A DNA stretch of 64,000 nt from NCBI GenBank assembly GCA_964444795.1, contig CAYUIQ010000004.1, forward strand, positions 1 through 64,000, read 5' to 3'. Each line of letters starts with the position of its first letter. Within the stretch, counting starts at the first letter, position 1. Shown here piece after piece: positions 32,830-43,185 of this stretch. The notes below the pieces were generated by a model, which saw nothing but the letters and a program-made list of their open reading frames with translations, was not told the origin of the DNA and searched no databases. Source of the DNA: JABMRP01 sp964444795. Its GTDB lineage: Bacteria; Planctomycetota; Planctomycetia; Pirellulales; Thermoguttaceae. The translations under genes were made by a program, and so were the position numbers.

Positions 32830-35800
32830 ATGAGCGATCTTCTTTCGCGGTTTTCATCTGTTATGATCCTCGTCCTCGTCGCCTGCACGCCGGCGGCATG
32901 GGGTGACCAGGACCAGAGACCCACCGTGGCGGCGCTGCCGTTTGTCGATGCATCGGCCGGTGCGCGTTACGCGCCCCTGGCCGAGGCGATCGGCGATATG
33001 TTGATGGTCCACCTTTCCACCGCCGAAGGGCTCCAGTTCGTCGAGCGGGCAGACATTTCCAAAGTGCTTGCCGAACATGAGATGACTTGGCCCCAAAAGC
33101 GCGACGGTCAGTTTCGCCTGGGGCAACTCGTGGGAGCCCAATTCGTGATCACCGGCAGTGTCACGGCCGTCGGCAGCGAGTTTCAGATCAACGCCCACCT
33201 GCTGGAAGTATCCGGCCGGAGGGTGGCACGATCGGCGAAAGTCGTCGCCGGCGGTGACCGGCTGGTCGATCCGGTCGACCAGTTGGCTCACGAGTTGGTC
33301 GAGGAGTTGAACCTGGAACTTCCCGAGTTGAGCGAAGCCCAGATCGACCGTTCGCCCGAGGCCAGCCTGCATTTCATGCGCGGGCTAGGCTACTACTTTG
33401 CCCAGATGCCCGAGCATGCGACGGGGCAATTCATGAAGACCCTGGCGATCGATCCGGCTCATGCCCGGGCGAGGTTCCACGGTGGCTTAACCTACTTCGA
33501 GGCAGCCGAATACGAGCACGCGAAGATCGAGTTTTCGCAATTCGTCGAGCAATTCGCCCAACACCCGCTGGCGTCCCGCGCCGCGCAGTTGCTCGACCAG
33601 TGCAAGGCGATGCCCGAGCGTCAGCCCGGGGGTACCGCAATTCCCAGAACCAACGCCCCGCCGGCCCCGTCCGACACGCGCGGCTCGCCGGAGCCATCCG
33701 ACTCCCAGGCAGAGCGGATTGCGGTTCTCGATTTCGTCAACCGAAACCCGGGCGACCAGCGCGACTGGTTGGGCAAGGGTTTGGCCGACATGGTGATTAC
33801 GGATCTTTCGGCGTCCGACCGGTTGACGGTTGTCGACCGCGAGCGAATCCAGGAGATCACGCGCGAGTTCGAGTTGGGCGCGGCGGGAATCCTGGACGAC
33901 CGCTCGGTTCCCGACGTGGGCAAGATCGCCCGGGCCAGATGGCTCCTGTTCGGCACGTTTCTCTGCCGGGGCGATCGGCTGAGCATCGAAGCCCTGCTGA
34001 TCGACGTGACGACCGGCCAAACGTTGCGGATTGAACAGGTCGAGGGTCCCTTGGCCAGAGTTTTCGAGTTGGAGCGGTCCCTGGTCGGCGCGGTGGTCGA
34101 GAAACTCGACGTACCCATGACAGCCGAGGAGCTCAGCTTGGTGAGAATGCTGAGAACCGAATCGCTTCCGGCGCTGGAGCATCACGCGCGGAGCCTCGGC
34201 CTGTTCGACTCCGGCCACTGGTACGACGCCCTGCGCGAGGCGAAGCTTGCCCGCCGGGCAGACCCGGCTTACCTGAAGGCCGCCGCCGGGGCGGCGCGGC
34301 TTTACCACGAAGTGGGGCAACCGAAACATGCCATGGTCGAATTTCGCCGGCTGGTCGAGTTGGATCGCGAGGACAGCCTGCCCGACGAAGTGTACTTCCG
34401 CATGGCCGTGGTCCTGGACGAGGCCCTGGCCGACCGCGACTCGGCAGTTGACGTCTTTCGGCGGATTCTCGACCGTTACACGGGCGACTTGCCGCCGTTT
34501 CGCATCACCGATCCTTCGCGACCGTCCGGCGGTTGGGACGACGTCGGCGGCAAGGGCGGGATCGACAAGATCGCCGAGCGGAACAAGACCCGGCTGCGCG
34601 CACTCTCGCGGTGGGCCGCTTGGCAATTGCAGGCCGACAACGAGTTCCAAGCCGCGCAACTGTATGGGCGAATTCGCCATTTTCTATGCGCGAACGGAAT
34701 GCCCTTGGGAAACCAGTCTCTCGGCGTGGGGTTGCTCGGCCGCAACGGTCTGGGATACGTGCCGCTCTACTGGCAATTCGTACGACTCAACCGCGACGCC
34801 ACGCTCTATCCGGCCTTCACGCTCCGTGTGGTCCAGCCCAATGAGGAGGTCACGGCGCAAACTGAAGCGACTCACGGATACCACCAGTGGCAACACGGCC
34901 GCGTATGGCTGGCGCCGCCGGGCCATGAATTCGCCGCCGTGAAATACCGCACGGACACCGCGCCCCGTGAAGATGCCGGCGGCGATGGCCGGGTTCAATT
35001 CGATTTCAGAAGCCCCGGCGGCCAACATGACCGGTTGTTCGAGTTCATCAAGGTCAAACCCGACGGGAGTTGGCAAGAGTTGAAACTGGATTCAGGCATC
35101 CGCGCCATCCAGACCTACGTCCATCATGTTGACCGCTGGCAGATGCGATTCGAGTTGCGTCGCTGGACGGAGGCGGCGCGGATGCCGGAAATCGGTGGCT
35201 TTCAGGTCAACGTATTGCCCCACAACGCTCAACTGTACATCAACGGGAAGCACAGAGGAAAAGTCGATAGCGGGTTGGCCTTGTTGCGTATTCCCGCCGG
35301 ACCGTACCACATTGAGGTTCGCTGGCCCGACGGGCGACGGCGATCGACAACGATTCAACTCGAAGCAGGGCGGCGGGAAGGGGTCTGCCTGAACGCCGGC
35401 GTGGAAACCGTTTCGCGGCAGGTCATCGCCGATCAGGGCAGCAACACGTGTCTGATGATCGACCGCGTCGGGCGGACATGGCTCGTGTGGGACGAGGTCA
35501 GTTCGGGCGACGTCATGCGGCTGAGCAAGGAATCGAATCTTTTCTCTGCCACCACCACCGACGGCATCCATTGGAGCCACCCGCGGCGGTTGCCCGTCTC
35601 TTCGATGAGTTGCGACGCGGCACCCGTGTTGCAGCAGGATCGGCGCGGCATGTACTGGCTGGTGTGGGTTTCCGAGCGGGGGCCGAAAAGCGACAAGAAC
35701 CTGTGGGCGGCGTCTTCGCCCAACGGCGTGGAATGGTCGTTCCCGCGGAAGATCTCCTTGCCGGAAGAAGTGCGGAAAGACATGGCCCGCTGGCGGGGAA

Positions 35801-36363
35801 GCCGGCCCGGGACGGTTGCGTTTGCGATCGATATGCGCAACGTCTTCTGGCTCGTGTGGCAAGGTTGGCTGTTGCGCAGCGATGACGCCGTGGCGTGGCA
35901 CGTCGACTCCGAGCTTCACACCGGCGGCAATGAGACGCCCGATCGCATGACCACCAAACACTGCCAACTCCGTTGCGACTCACAGGGCCGGCTGGTTTTG
36001 GCCGCTGGCAGTCACGGCGGCGTTCGGGGAACGAAACTCTGGCGGCGCGACGTTCGCGGCCGGTGGCAATCGCTGGCGCATCTGACCGACAGTCACTCCT
36101 ATCACACCGGCGGCGTGGCTTGCCGCGGCGATGGCTCGATGCTCACCGTTACCCCGCACGGCAGCAACCTCCGCGTTCACCAGTTCGCTCCCGACGGAGA
36201 CGAGTCGGAACCGATCATCGTGGAGAGCTATCTCACCAAGCCGTTCCATCCGTCGATTGCCCCGCTACCCGGCGGGAAGTGGCTGGTGGTCTTCGGATCG
36301 AACGAGGGGCTGGTGGCCGCCGTTTTCCGCAGAGATCAAACGCAAGCGGCCACAGGGCAATAG
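32830..36363 (+). CDS. Secreted multidomain protein: two CsgG-like domains, TPR, PEGA, sialidase-like propeller
   Basis: 1177 codons including the start. Signal peptide to about residue 25. CsgG-like domain 1 (about 30-170; VERADISKVLAEHEM, GQLVGAQFVITGSV), TPR-like helices (175-260), a Pro/Ser linker, CsgG-like domain 2 (about 293-430; VDRERIQEITREFELGAAG, ARWLLFGTFLCRGDRLSIEALLIDVTTGQ), more TPR (440-560), a beta domain, a PEGA domain (about 792-848, LYINGKHRGKV) and a C-terminal repeat region with TTDGIHWSHPRRL and SPNGVEWSFPRK, typical of BNR/sialidase-like propellers. It may be a surface sensor or adhesin; no catalytic residues of sialidases were confirmed. Confidence 0.82.
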   Translation: MSDLLSRFSSVMILVLVACTPAAWGDQDQRPTVAALPFVDASAGARYAPLAEAIGDMLMVHLSTAEGLQFVERADISKVLAEHEMTWPQKRDGQFRLGQLVGAQFVITGSVTAVGSEFQINAHLLEVSGRRVARSAKVVAGGDRLVDPVDQLAHELVEELNLELPELSEAQIDRSPEASLHFMRGLGYYFAQMPEHATGQFMKTLAIDPAHARARFHGGLTYFEAAEYEHAKIEFSQFVEQFAQHPLASRAAQLLDQCKAMPERQPGGTAIPRTNAPPAPSDTRGSPEPSDSQAERIAVLDFVNRNPGDQRDWLGKGLADMVITDLSASDRLTVVDRERIQEITREFELGAAGILDDRSVPDVGKIARARWLLFGTFLCRGDRLSIEALLIDVTTGQTLRIEQVEGPLARVFELERSLVGAVVEKLDVPMTAEELSLVRMLRTESLPALEHHARSLGLFDSGHWYDALREAKLARRADPAYLKAAAGAARLYHEVGQPKHAMVEFRRLVELDREDSLPDEVYFRMAVVLDEALADRDSAVDVFRRILDRYTGDLPPFRITDPSRPSGGWDDVGGKGGIDKIAERNKTRLRALSRWAAWQLQADNEFQAAQLYGRIRHFLCANGMPLGNQSLGVGLLGRNGLGYVPLYWQFVRLNRDATLYPAFTLRVVQPNEEVTAQTEATHGYHQWQHGRVWLAPPGHEFAAVKYRTDTAPREDAGGDGRVQFDFRSPGGQHDRLFEFIKVKPDGSWQELKLDSGIRAIQTYVHHVDRWQMRFELRRWTEAARMPEIGGFQVNVLPHNAQLYINGKHRGKVDSGLALLRIPAGPYHIEVRWPDGRRRSTTIQLEAGRREGVCLNAGVETVSRQVIADQGSNTCLMIDRVGRTWLVWDEVSSGDVMRLSKESNLFSATTTDGIHWSHPRRLPVSSMSCDAAPVLQQDRRGMYWLVWVSERGPKSDKNLWAASSPNGVEWSFPRKISLPEEVRKDMARWRGSRPGTVAFAIDMRNVFWLVWQGWLLRSDDAVAWHVDSELHTGGNETPDRMTTKHCQLRCDSQGRLVLAAGSHGGVRGTKLWRRDVRGRWQSLAHLTDSHSYHTGGVACRGDGSMLTVTPHGSNLRVHQFAPDGDESEPIIVESYLTKPFHPSIAPLPGGKWLVVFGSNEGLVAAVFRRDQTQAATGQ

Positions 36364-36416
36364 GGTTACCCCGTGCTACGAACCTCAACGATCGTCAACT
36401 TTCCGGTGTTAATGCC

Positions 36417-39400
36417 ATGAATGGAATGTCGCGAATCTCCATCGGGATACTCATCTTCCTCGGTTCCATCCACGAGACGATCGCCGCCAAAGCGCCGGTG
36501 CAAGATACTCTTCCCCCCCCGCGTCTTGCGCTGTGCGCCTCCGGCGGCGAGAAAGCCGACGGCATGGTGGCCCTGATGGAAGTCGAGTTGTCGCGGCGAG
36601 ACGACGTCGTGCTTTTGGACCGGGAGCACATCCGCAAGGTCTTGGCCGAACACAAACTGGCCCTGGAGGGCTTGCTCTCGGCGGGCGAGGCGCTGAAGGT
36701 TGGGCAATTGCTCGGCTGCGACGTGCTGGCTGAATTGCACTGCGAGGAGGCGACCACGGACCACGCCGAAGTAACGTCGCTGGTGGCTTTCGACGCGCTG
36801 ACCGGCGCGCGGTTCTACGATGGTGCGTTGCCGCCTGGCGAGGAGCCGGACCGTCGTGCCGCGGCCGCCGCGGTGGCGATGGCAGTGGGTCTGGGGAAGT
36901 GGCAAGGCGGACCGGCGGTGCCCGATTGTCGCACGCTCTCGTTTGTTAGTGTGCGACAGCTCGACTTGCCCGAGACTCTGAAGCACGCGCCGAAAATGTT
37001 GGCCATCTTGATCAAGCGCCGGCTGGTTGCCTCGGCGGAGGTCGCCCTGCTCGAGCGCCGCCGGCTTGATCTTATCCTCAAGGAATCCCGGCTCTCCGCC
37101 GTCCGCCGCAATGCACTGTTGGAGTCCTCGGTGTCGGTGGACCTGGATCTGATCAGCGGCCGCGAGAACGGCGACCTGGAGCTGCGCGCCGTGCTGACCG
37201 ACGGCGCGAAGAGAGAATTGGGCACGGTCGGCGTTTCCGGGATGTCGACCGATCTCGATGCACTGGCCACGCAACTTTCACGGCGTATCATCGCCAAACT
37301 GAAGCTTGCACAACCCGGAGAGACGGACTTTGCCGCCGGCGTAGAGGCCGATCGTTTCCTGGCCGAGGCGCTGCGATTGGAAGTGCGCGGCCGCCACGAT
37401 GAGGCAAAGGTCGCGGAACTTGCCGCCACGATGCTGGCCGAGGCCGCGCTGGCCAGAACCCCTTGGGACGTACACGTGCAGAAAGTCGCCTGCCGGTTGT
37501 TGCGAAGACAGGTGTCGCGAGCCCAAAGTCCCTCGAAGGCGGTGGAGTATCTCCAGCGGCACGTCGGATACTCCGAAAAGTGGAAATACGCCGACGACGT
37601 CTCCTGGTTTACCACCGGGCTTGCCGAACAGCTTCACTTCACCTTGAGGCGGCTTGGACCCGCTCGCGAAAGAGATCAGGTGAAGACCCTGAGGCATCGC
37701 TTCGGCAAGTGGTGCAAGACGATGGCCGAGCGGGATCCGCGCTGCGTGGGAGATCTGCGCTGGGTCGAGGCCTGGTCGACGAATCCCGGCGAGTTGCTCC
37801 GCGATTGCCGGCAGTACTTCGACTCGCTCCCCGACGGGCTGGGGGTCGCGCGCTACGCCGGGGCGCCGGAATACATACCCGCAGGGTTAGGGGGTGCACT
37901 CTATCGTATCGCGGACTTTTCGCCGGCCGAAAGACGAACTCTTCTTGATCTGTACGATCGATGGGGAACGGGCGGAAGAGTGGATCGGCCGCCACACTCG
38001 TCAATACGCTCCAAAGGGGACACCGAAACATCGCTCGACCGGCGGTTGGATCTCTTCCGCAAAATGCAGAGCCACGTTTGCGCGGCGATGCTGGTGAACC
38101 GCTTTCCCGGCGACTTCCCGGACCCCGCCGCTTTAGTCGAGGCCCGCCTGCGTCAGGCCGCCGCCGTCGTCTTGGAGGATCCGACGCTCTCCGGCCGATT
38201 TCTACACCTATGCCAGTCTCGCGGGCACAAACCGCCGTCCATCTATCAACCTCTTCCTCGCCGGGAGATCACTCAACAAGTCTTGCGGTTGGCCGAGGCA
38301 CTCGATCGCAACCAAGTCGCCTGCCCGCTGTTGCTGGAGTATCTGGACGAGCACGATGCGGACCGTGCCGATCATCCGGGCGCGCACCTGGAAAGGGCTT
38401 GGGCGCAGCTCGATTCCCCCGACTACACGCCGCCGGTGGGCGACGTGCTTCACCCGCTGTTTTCCGAGGTGTTTGTCGAGCGGCTGCGCAAGACCTATCG
38501 GGCCCGCTACGGGCGGGACGTCACGGCCACCGAGGCAAGCCCCATCGCCGAGGCCGAACTGGAATCCATCGCTCGAGTCTTCGAGTTCGACTCGGTTCCC
38601 GGCGTCTCCAGCATCGAATCGTCCCAACTGGCCGGCGATTGGGTCTACCTGCTGTGCTTGCACACCGATCCCCGCAGCTACGAGTTGCGCCGTGTCAACC
38701 TCCACTCCCACCAACGGGAGGTCCTTGGTGAGATCATCACGGGTCGGCAGTACCGCGCGCGGACGGGCAACGAAATGCACGTTGGCGAGGAGACGGTCTA
38801 CGTACCTACGTCCGACGGGTTGATCTGCTTCGCCCGGCACGAAAAGAAGACCTGGACGATAACGCAAGAAGACGGCCTGCCCGCGGCCCGCGTGACCGCG
38901 TGTCTAGAAGCCGGCGGCAAACTGTATCTCGGCCTGCGCGGCCGCCAGGAAGGCTACCTGGTGGTCTGCGATCTGGAAAGCCGCGAGGTAAACGTCCTGG
39001 CCTGCAGTGGCCGCAAGGAAAAGCGATCCGAGCTGGACGACTGCCCGCCCAGTACGATCGACAGTCTGGTGTACGATGAACCGCGTGGCCGGATCTTCTT
39101 CACCGCCATGTTTCTCGAGCCGGAAGCCGCCGATCGACCGTGGCTTTGGGTATATGAACTGCAGTCCGGTGAAATTCATGCCGTACACCGGCGTCCGTAT
39201 CATCCACTTCAACTCCGTATGTTGGGCGACGGGAGATGTGTGCTGCATCTGGCCGACATGCACGGCTATCGCGACGTGACCGAGACGCTGGTGGACGGGC
39301 GGCAAGTGAGAGTTCGGGTGCGCGCTCCTTCGCTCGCCGGTGCCCGCGGCTATGCCGTCTGGGACCCGGCCACGTACGCCGCCCAGCCGCTGGAAGACCT

Positions 39401-41108
39401 GCTGGAGCAGTTGGTGCCGGTGATCGGCAACCTGGCACCCGAGCGGCTGCGAATTCGCTACGAAGTACCCACGTTTTGCGGAAATGGTCACCTGCTGCCC
39501 GGCAGCACGAGCAGCCTGGCCCTGTTGGGCGAAACGTATCTGGTTTCTTCGGCCGTCCGCCGAACGCCGCTGGCGCTCGACCCGCCTCACGAGCGGTACA
39601 TGATCAACGCGCAGGCCGGTTATGGAAAGCGATGGCAACTCATTCCTCGCGACGACACGGGAGGAACGGCGGAAGACTTGCCCCTGTTGGATGACGAAGT
39701 TCCGTTCATGGTTCGGGAGCATGACGGCCAAATCGTGGCTTGCACGCAGGGTGGAGTGTGGCTGATAAGACCCGCCCTGAAACACGGAGAGGCTCAGTTG
39801 GTCGATGGGGAATCACGGCTGGAGGAGGAATCTTCGCGGGGCAAATCCGCAGCGTCCGCGGGCACGCTGGTCGTGAAATCGCCGTTGGGGTCGCTTGTGC
39901 GGATCGACAAGGACCAGGGCTACAGAACCTGGAAAGACGGCCGACTGACGTGGAATGATCTGCCGGCCGCGACGTATACCGTAAACGTGGACTATCACGG
40001 CCGCGGGGTCAGCCGGAGGGTTGACGTGCGATCCAACGAGGTCGCCACCGTCGAGGCCTCTTTCGGTGAAGAGGACGTCAAGACGCGATGGCTCGATCTC
40101 GGCGGGGGATGCCGTCTGAAACTGGTTTGGGTTCCGCCGGATCGATCCGAGGAGGCGGCCAAGATCAACCTGTCGTACGGCGACGGATTCTGGATGGGGC
40201 AGTACGAGGTGACCCAGCAACAGTATCAGGCCGTCATGGGCACTAACCCGAGTTCATACCGCGATCCGGCGCATCCGGTCCAGCGCGTGGGACGACACGA
40301 AGCCCAACAGTTTTGCCGGCGAGTGACGGGCAAGTGTGCCGGACAGTTGGACGGCCTTGTCGCGCGGCTGCCGTCGGCATCCGAATGGACCCATGCCTGG
40401 CGCGGCGACGCGACCGGCAAGTATAACACGGGTGACTCGGAGGACGATCTGTTGCGGGCCGGATGGATGCCCGAGAACGGCTCCGGCCGGCCTCACCCGG
40501 TGGGCCTGAAGATGTGTAATCGCTTCTGGCTACACGACATGCACGGCAACGTGGCCGAGTGGTGCGAGCGGGGAGGAAATCGCGGCGGCTCCTGGCGCTC
40601 CGGCGGTGAAAGCCCAGCCGACGCGACCGGGTTTCGGATTCTGGTCACGCAACCCGATTCGGTGCTCGGCAGAGACGGGCAAGGATGGACCCATCTGACG
40701 CACATCGACCCGATTCACGCCCAAGTCGGCTGGGGAACCTTCATCCGCTACCGCAATCGCGACACCAAGCCGGGGATCGGCGGAACCACTTTTCACACTG
40801 TGATGAACGTACACGCCAATTCCTCGATCAAGTACAAGCTCGATGGCAAGTATACGCAGTTCACGGCAAACTACGGCCTGTGGACCGGGGCACACGGGGT
40901 CTGTCGCTTCGTGGTCCTCACCGACGGAGAAGAACGATTTCGTTCCGGACATATTTACGGCCTGGGCGGAACCAGTACGATCGGAGTGAAAAACCCCGTC
41001 ACGCTGGACGTGTCCGGCGTGGATGTACTGGAGTTGCGGTCCGTGCAGGCTGACGAGAAGCCACTGGCCAATGCATGCGGTCTGTGGGGAGACGCGAAGA
41101 TCAGGTAA
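36417..41108 (+). CDS. Giant secreted protein: CsgG-like, propeller, PEGA, FGE-like and NPCBM domains
   Basis: 1563 residues from ATG 36417, where a signal peptide (ISIGILIFLGSIHETIAAK) begins; the frame is open further upstream but overlaps the previous gene. Parts: CsgG-like domains at about 30-165 (LLDREHIRKVLAEHKLALEG) and 185-300 (LLERRRLDLILKESRL), a helical region (310-700), a repeat region likely to be a propeller (730-1130), PEGA-like beta domain (1145-1217), FGE/SUMF1-like domain (1224-1412: WMGQYEVTQQQYQAVMGTNP, HDMHGNVAEWCERG, GGSWR) and NPCBM (1420-1563). The two cysteines of formylglycine-generating enzymes near the C-terminal GGSW segment are absent, so the FGE-like part is not a sulfatase-maturing enzyme. 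Confidence 0.82.
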   Translation: MNGMSRISIGILIFLGSIHETIAAKAPVQDTLPPPRLALCASGGEKADGMVALMEVELSRRDDVVLLDREHIRKVLAEHKLALEGLLSAGEALKVGQLLGCDVLAELHCEEATTDHAEVTSLVAFDALTGARFYDGALPPGEEPDRRAAAAAVAMAVGLGKWQGGPAVPDCRTLSFVSVRQLDLPETLKHAPKMLAILIKRRLVASAEVALLERRRLDLILKESRLSAVRRNALLESSVSVDLDLISGRENGDLELRAVLTDGAKRELGTVGVSGMSTDLDALATQLSRRIIAKLKLAQPGETDFAAGVEADRFLAEALRLEVRGRHDEAKVAELAATMLAEAALARTPWDVHVQKVACRLLRRQVSRAQSPSKAVEYLQRHVGYSEKWKYADDVSWFTTGLAEQLHFTLRRLGPARERDQVKTLRHRFGKWCKTMAERDPRCVGDLRWVEAWSTNPGELLRDCRQYFDSLPDGLGVARYAGAPEYIPAGLGGALYRIADFSPAERRTLLDLYDRWGTGGRVDRPPHSSIRSKGDTETSLDRRLDLFRKMQSHVCAAMLVNRFPGDFPDPAALVEARLRQAAAVVLEDPTLSGRFLHLCQSRGHKPPSIYQPLPRREITQQVLRLAEALDRNQVACPLLLEYLDEHDADRADHPGAHLERAWAQLDSPDYTPPVGDVLHPLFSEVFVERLRKTYRARYGRDVTATEASPIAEAELESIARVFEFDSVPGVSSIESSQLAGDWVYLLCLHTDPRSYELRRVNLHSHQREVLGEIITGRQYRARTGNEMHVGEETVYVPTSDGLICFARHEKKTWTITQEDGLPAARVTACLEAGGKLYLGLRGRQEGYLVVCDLESREVNVLACSGRKEKRSELDDCPPSTIDSLVYDEPRGRIFFTAMFLEPEAADRPWLWVYELQSGEIHAVHRRPYHPLQLRMLGDGRCVLHLADMHGYRDVTETLVDGRQVRVRVRAPSLAGARGYAVWDPATYAAQPLEDLLEQLVPVIGNLAPERLRIRYEVPTFCGNGHLLPGSTSSLALLGETYLVSSAVRRTPLALDPPHERYMINAQAGYGKRWQLIPRDDTGGTAEDLPLLDDEVPFMVREHDGQIVACTQGGVWLIRPALKHGEAQLVDGESRLEEESSRGKSAASAGTLVVKSPLGSLVRIDKDQGYRTWKDGRLTWNDLPAATYTVNVDYHGRGVSRRVDVRSNEVATVEASFGEEDVKTRWLDLGGGCRLKLVWVPPDRSEEAAKINLSYGDGFWMGQYEVTQQQYQAVMGTNPSSYRDPAHPVQRVGRHEAQQFCRRVTGKCAGQLDGLVARLPSASEWTHAWRGDATGKYNTGDSEDDLLRAGWMPENGSGRPHPVGLKMCNRFWLHDMHGNVAEWCERGGNRGGSWRSGGESPADATGFRILVTQPDSVLGRDGQGWTHLTHIDPIHAQVGWGTFIRYRNRDTKPGIGGTTFHTVMNVHANSSIKYKLDGKYTQFTANYGLWTGAHGVCRFVVLTDGEERFRSGHIYGLGGTSTIGVKNPVTLDVSGVDVLELRSVQADEKPLANACGLWGDAKIR

Positions 41109-41171
41109 CCAAGCTTTGAAAACACGGCTCTGCGGAAAAGGGCCCGTTTCAACCTCCAGAGGCTCAAGGCA

Positions 41172-41699
41172 ATGAAACGGTCGATCGGCGGATTGTTGAT
41201 ACTCTTGTGGATCGCCACTCTTTCGGCGGCCGCCGACGTCGATGAGGTCCCGTCCACGACGCGCGGCAAGGACAAGGACGGGTGGACCCACCTGGGGTTT
41301 GTCAAGCCGCTCAGCCATTCGGTTGGTTTCGGACACCTCGAACAGTATCGTGGCGGCGAGGCGAAGGTCTCCATCGGCGGCAAGACGTTCGGGCTGGCAT
41401 TCGGTGCACACGCCACCTCGTCGATCAAGTTTAAGTTGTCGGGGAAATGCGACCGCTTTCAGACGTCTTATGGACTGAAGACGGGTGCCGGCGGCGCGGC
41501 CGTGTTTGTGATCTTGGCGGACGACAAGGAGGTCTTCCGGACGGGAGAGATCTACGGCTACGGCCATACGCACAACCGCGGCACCAAGACCCCGGTCAAA
41601 CTGGACGTCCAGGGCGTAAGAGTACTCGAGCTAAAGGCCATCGCCGTGCGCGGCGGAGCCGGTGCATTCAGTTGCTGGGGTGATCCGAAAGTCAGGTGA
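41172..41699 (+). CDS. Secreted NPCBM/NEW2-domain protein
   Basis: 175 residues with a signal peptide ending near LSAAA. One carbohydrate-binding NPCBM domain fills the rest: GWTHLGFVKPLSHSVGFG, FGAHATSSIKFKLSGKCDRFQTSYGLKTGAGG, VFRTGEIYGYGH and GVRVLELKAIAV. It is closely similar to the C-terminal domain of the giant protein upstream (shared SSIK-K-L-GK, IYG-G, LDV-GV-VLEL), so it probably arose by duplication of that module. Confidence 0.85.
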   Translation: MKRSIGGLLILLWIATLSAAADVDEVPSTTRGKDKDGWTHLGFVKPLSHSVGFGHLEQYRGGEAKVSIGGKTFGLAFGAHATSSIKFKLSGKCDRFQTSYGLKTGAGGAAVFVILADDKEVFRTGEIYGYGHTHNRGTKTPVKLDVQGVRVLELKAIAVRGGAGAFSCWGDPKVR

Positions 41700-42091
41700 C
41701 CATCTGGTGGGTGGTTCCGCAAAGCCGTCGTACCGTAGCTTCTCGGGTGCACCCCATTCCCAAGATCTCCCGCCACGCAACGGTGGCTCCACGTCCGAAT
41801 CCGCCCTTTCCCAACTCGGGGACAGCCTACTCGCCTATCGTGATTCCCGGGTTATGCCCATCACCAAAACCACGGCAATCCGGATGTTGTAGTCTCCAGA
41901 TCGTCCCCTCCCTTGAATCCCCCCTCGTGCGGCATCGCTGCATGCACTTGACTACGCACGCATTACGGCTCTATCTTACTGACATCCCTTGGGCCTACGG
42001 ACATCCCCTGGGCCAACGTCCCCGGGTACTGGAGATTTGTGTGGAAAAACAAGTTCGGCATGCCAATAACGTGATGCAAGGAGAAACATCC
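41700..42091. other. 392-bp gap with a possible sigma-70-type promoter
   Basis: TTGACT (41948-41953) and TATCTT (41972-41977), 18 bases apart, form a candidate promoter for the DUF3326 gene, whose ATG follows about 110 bases after the predicted start. The rest of the gap holds open frames with no family likeness. No terminator hairpin was found after the NPCBM gene. Confidence 0.45.
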
Positions 42092-43141
42092 ATGAATATC
42101 GTGCTTGTCATCCCCACGGGAATCGGATGTGAAATTGGAGGGCACGCGGGAGATGCCAATCCGGTCGCCAAACTCATGGGGGCGTGCTGCGATAACCTGA
42201 TCCTGCACCCGAACGTGGTAAACTCGTCCGATGTGAACGAAATGCCGGAGAATAGCTGGTATGTTGAGGGGAGCTGTCTGAACCGGTTTCTAAAGGGCGA
42301 GATCTATCTGGAGAGGCCCCATCTGAACAAGATTCTCATCGCCGTGAATAAGGCCGATTGGCAGTCGATCAACGCGGTTTCCGGCGCCCGGGCGACGATC
42401 GGCTCGAACGTCGAAATCGTTGAGTTGGAGAAGCCGCTGGGACTGATCGCGAAGATGAAGGACGGACTGGCCAGCGGGGAAGTGATCAACTGGGAGCCGC
42501 TCGTGGAGCAAGTGAAGCAGTACGAGTTCGACGCACTGGGGATCGCCACACCGATCACGATCGACGAAGCCACGCTGCGGAAGTACTTTGAAGTCGGCGG
42601 CGTGAATCCGGTCGGGGGTGTCGAGGCCGTGGCTTCCAAGCTGATCGCCTCGGCGCTCGACAAGCCCGTGGCGCATGGGCCTGTCGATTACGCGATCCCG
42701 GGATTTTATGAGATCGTGGACCCCAGAACGGCCATAGAAATTGTCACCTTGAACTTCATCCACTGCCTGTTGAAGGGGCTCAACAAAGCGCCAAGGCTCA
42801 GCAACACAAAGAAGAACGGATCGCTGGGCGTCGAGGACGTGGATGTGATGATCAGCCCGATAGGCTGTCTCGGGGAACCTCACGAAGCCTGTCTGAAGCG
42901 GGGGATTCCCATCGTCGTGGTAAGAGAGAACAAGTCGGTCCTGCACGAATACCCCGACGGCGATGAGCGATTCATCTTCGTGGAGAATTACCTGGAGGCG
43001 GCCGGCCTGATGATGGCGATGAAAGCGGGCATTCACCCCTCCTCAGTTCGCAGACCGTTGGGGCCGACATCCGTTCTTTCCGACATAGTGCAAGAGTCGC
43101 CCAACGAAGTTCACCAGCCCACGCGAACTTCGTCGCGATGA
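42092..43141 (+). CDS. DUF3326 family protein
   Basis: 349 residues from ATG 42092, with AAGGAG 8 bases upstream; longer in-frame versions reach through the promoter region. The opening MNIVLVIPTGIGCEIGGHAGDA and segments such as HPNVVNSSDVNEMPENSWYVEGS, GATIGSNVEIVELEKP, ATPITIDEATLRKYFEVGGVNPVGGVEAVASKLIA and VMISPIGCLGEPHEACL match the DUF3326 family of cyanobacteria and planctomycetes, whose function is unknown. No signal peptide or membrane segment is seen, so it is cytoplasmic. Its neighbours give no hint of role. Confidence 0.85.
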   Translation: MNIVLVIPTGIGCEIGGHAGDANPVAKLMGACCDNLILHPNVVNSSDVNEMPENSWYVEGSCLNRFLKGEIYLERPHLNKILIAVNKADWQSINAVSGARATIGSNVEIVELEKPLGLIAKMKDGLASGEVINWEPLVEQVKQYEFDALGIATPITIDEATLRKYFEVGGVNPVGGVEAVASKLIASALDKPVAHGPVDYAIPGFYEIVDPRTAIEIVTLNFIHCLLKGLNKAPRLSNTKKNGSLGVEDVDVMISPIGCLGEPHEACLKRGIPIVVVRENKSVLHEYPDGDERFIFVENYLEAAGLMMAMKAGIHPSSVRRPLGPTSVLSDIVQESPNEVHQPTRTSSR

Positions 43142-43185
43142 TCAACGCGATCCACAAGTACGGGGGTTACCCGTAGGGACACCAG

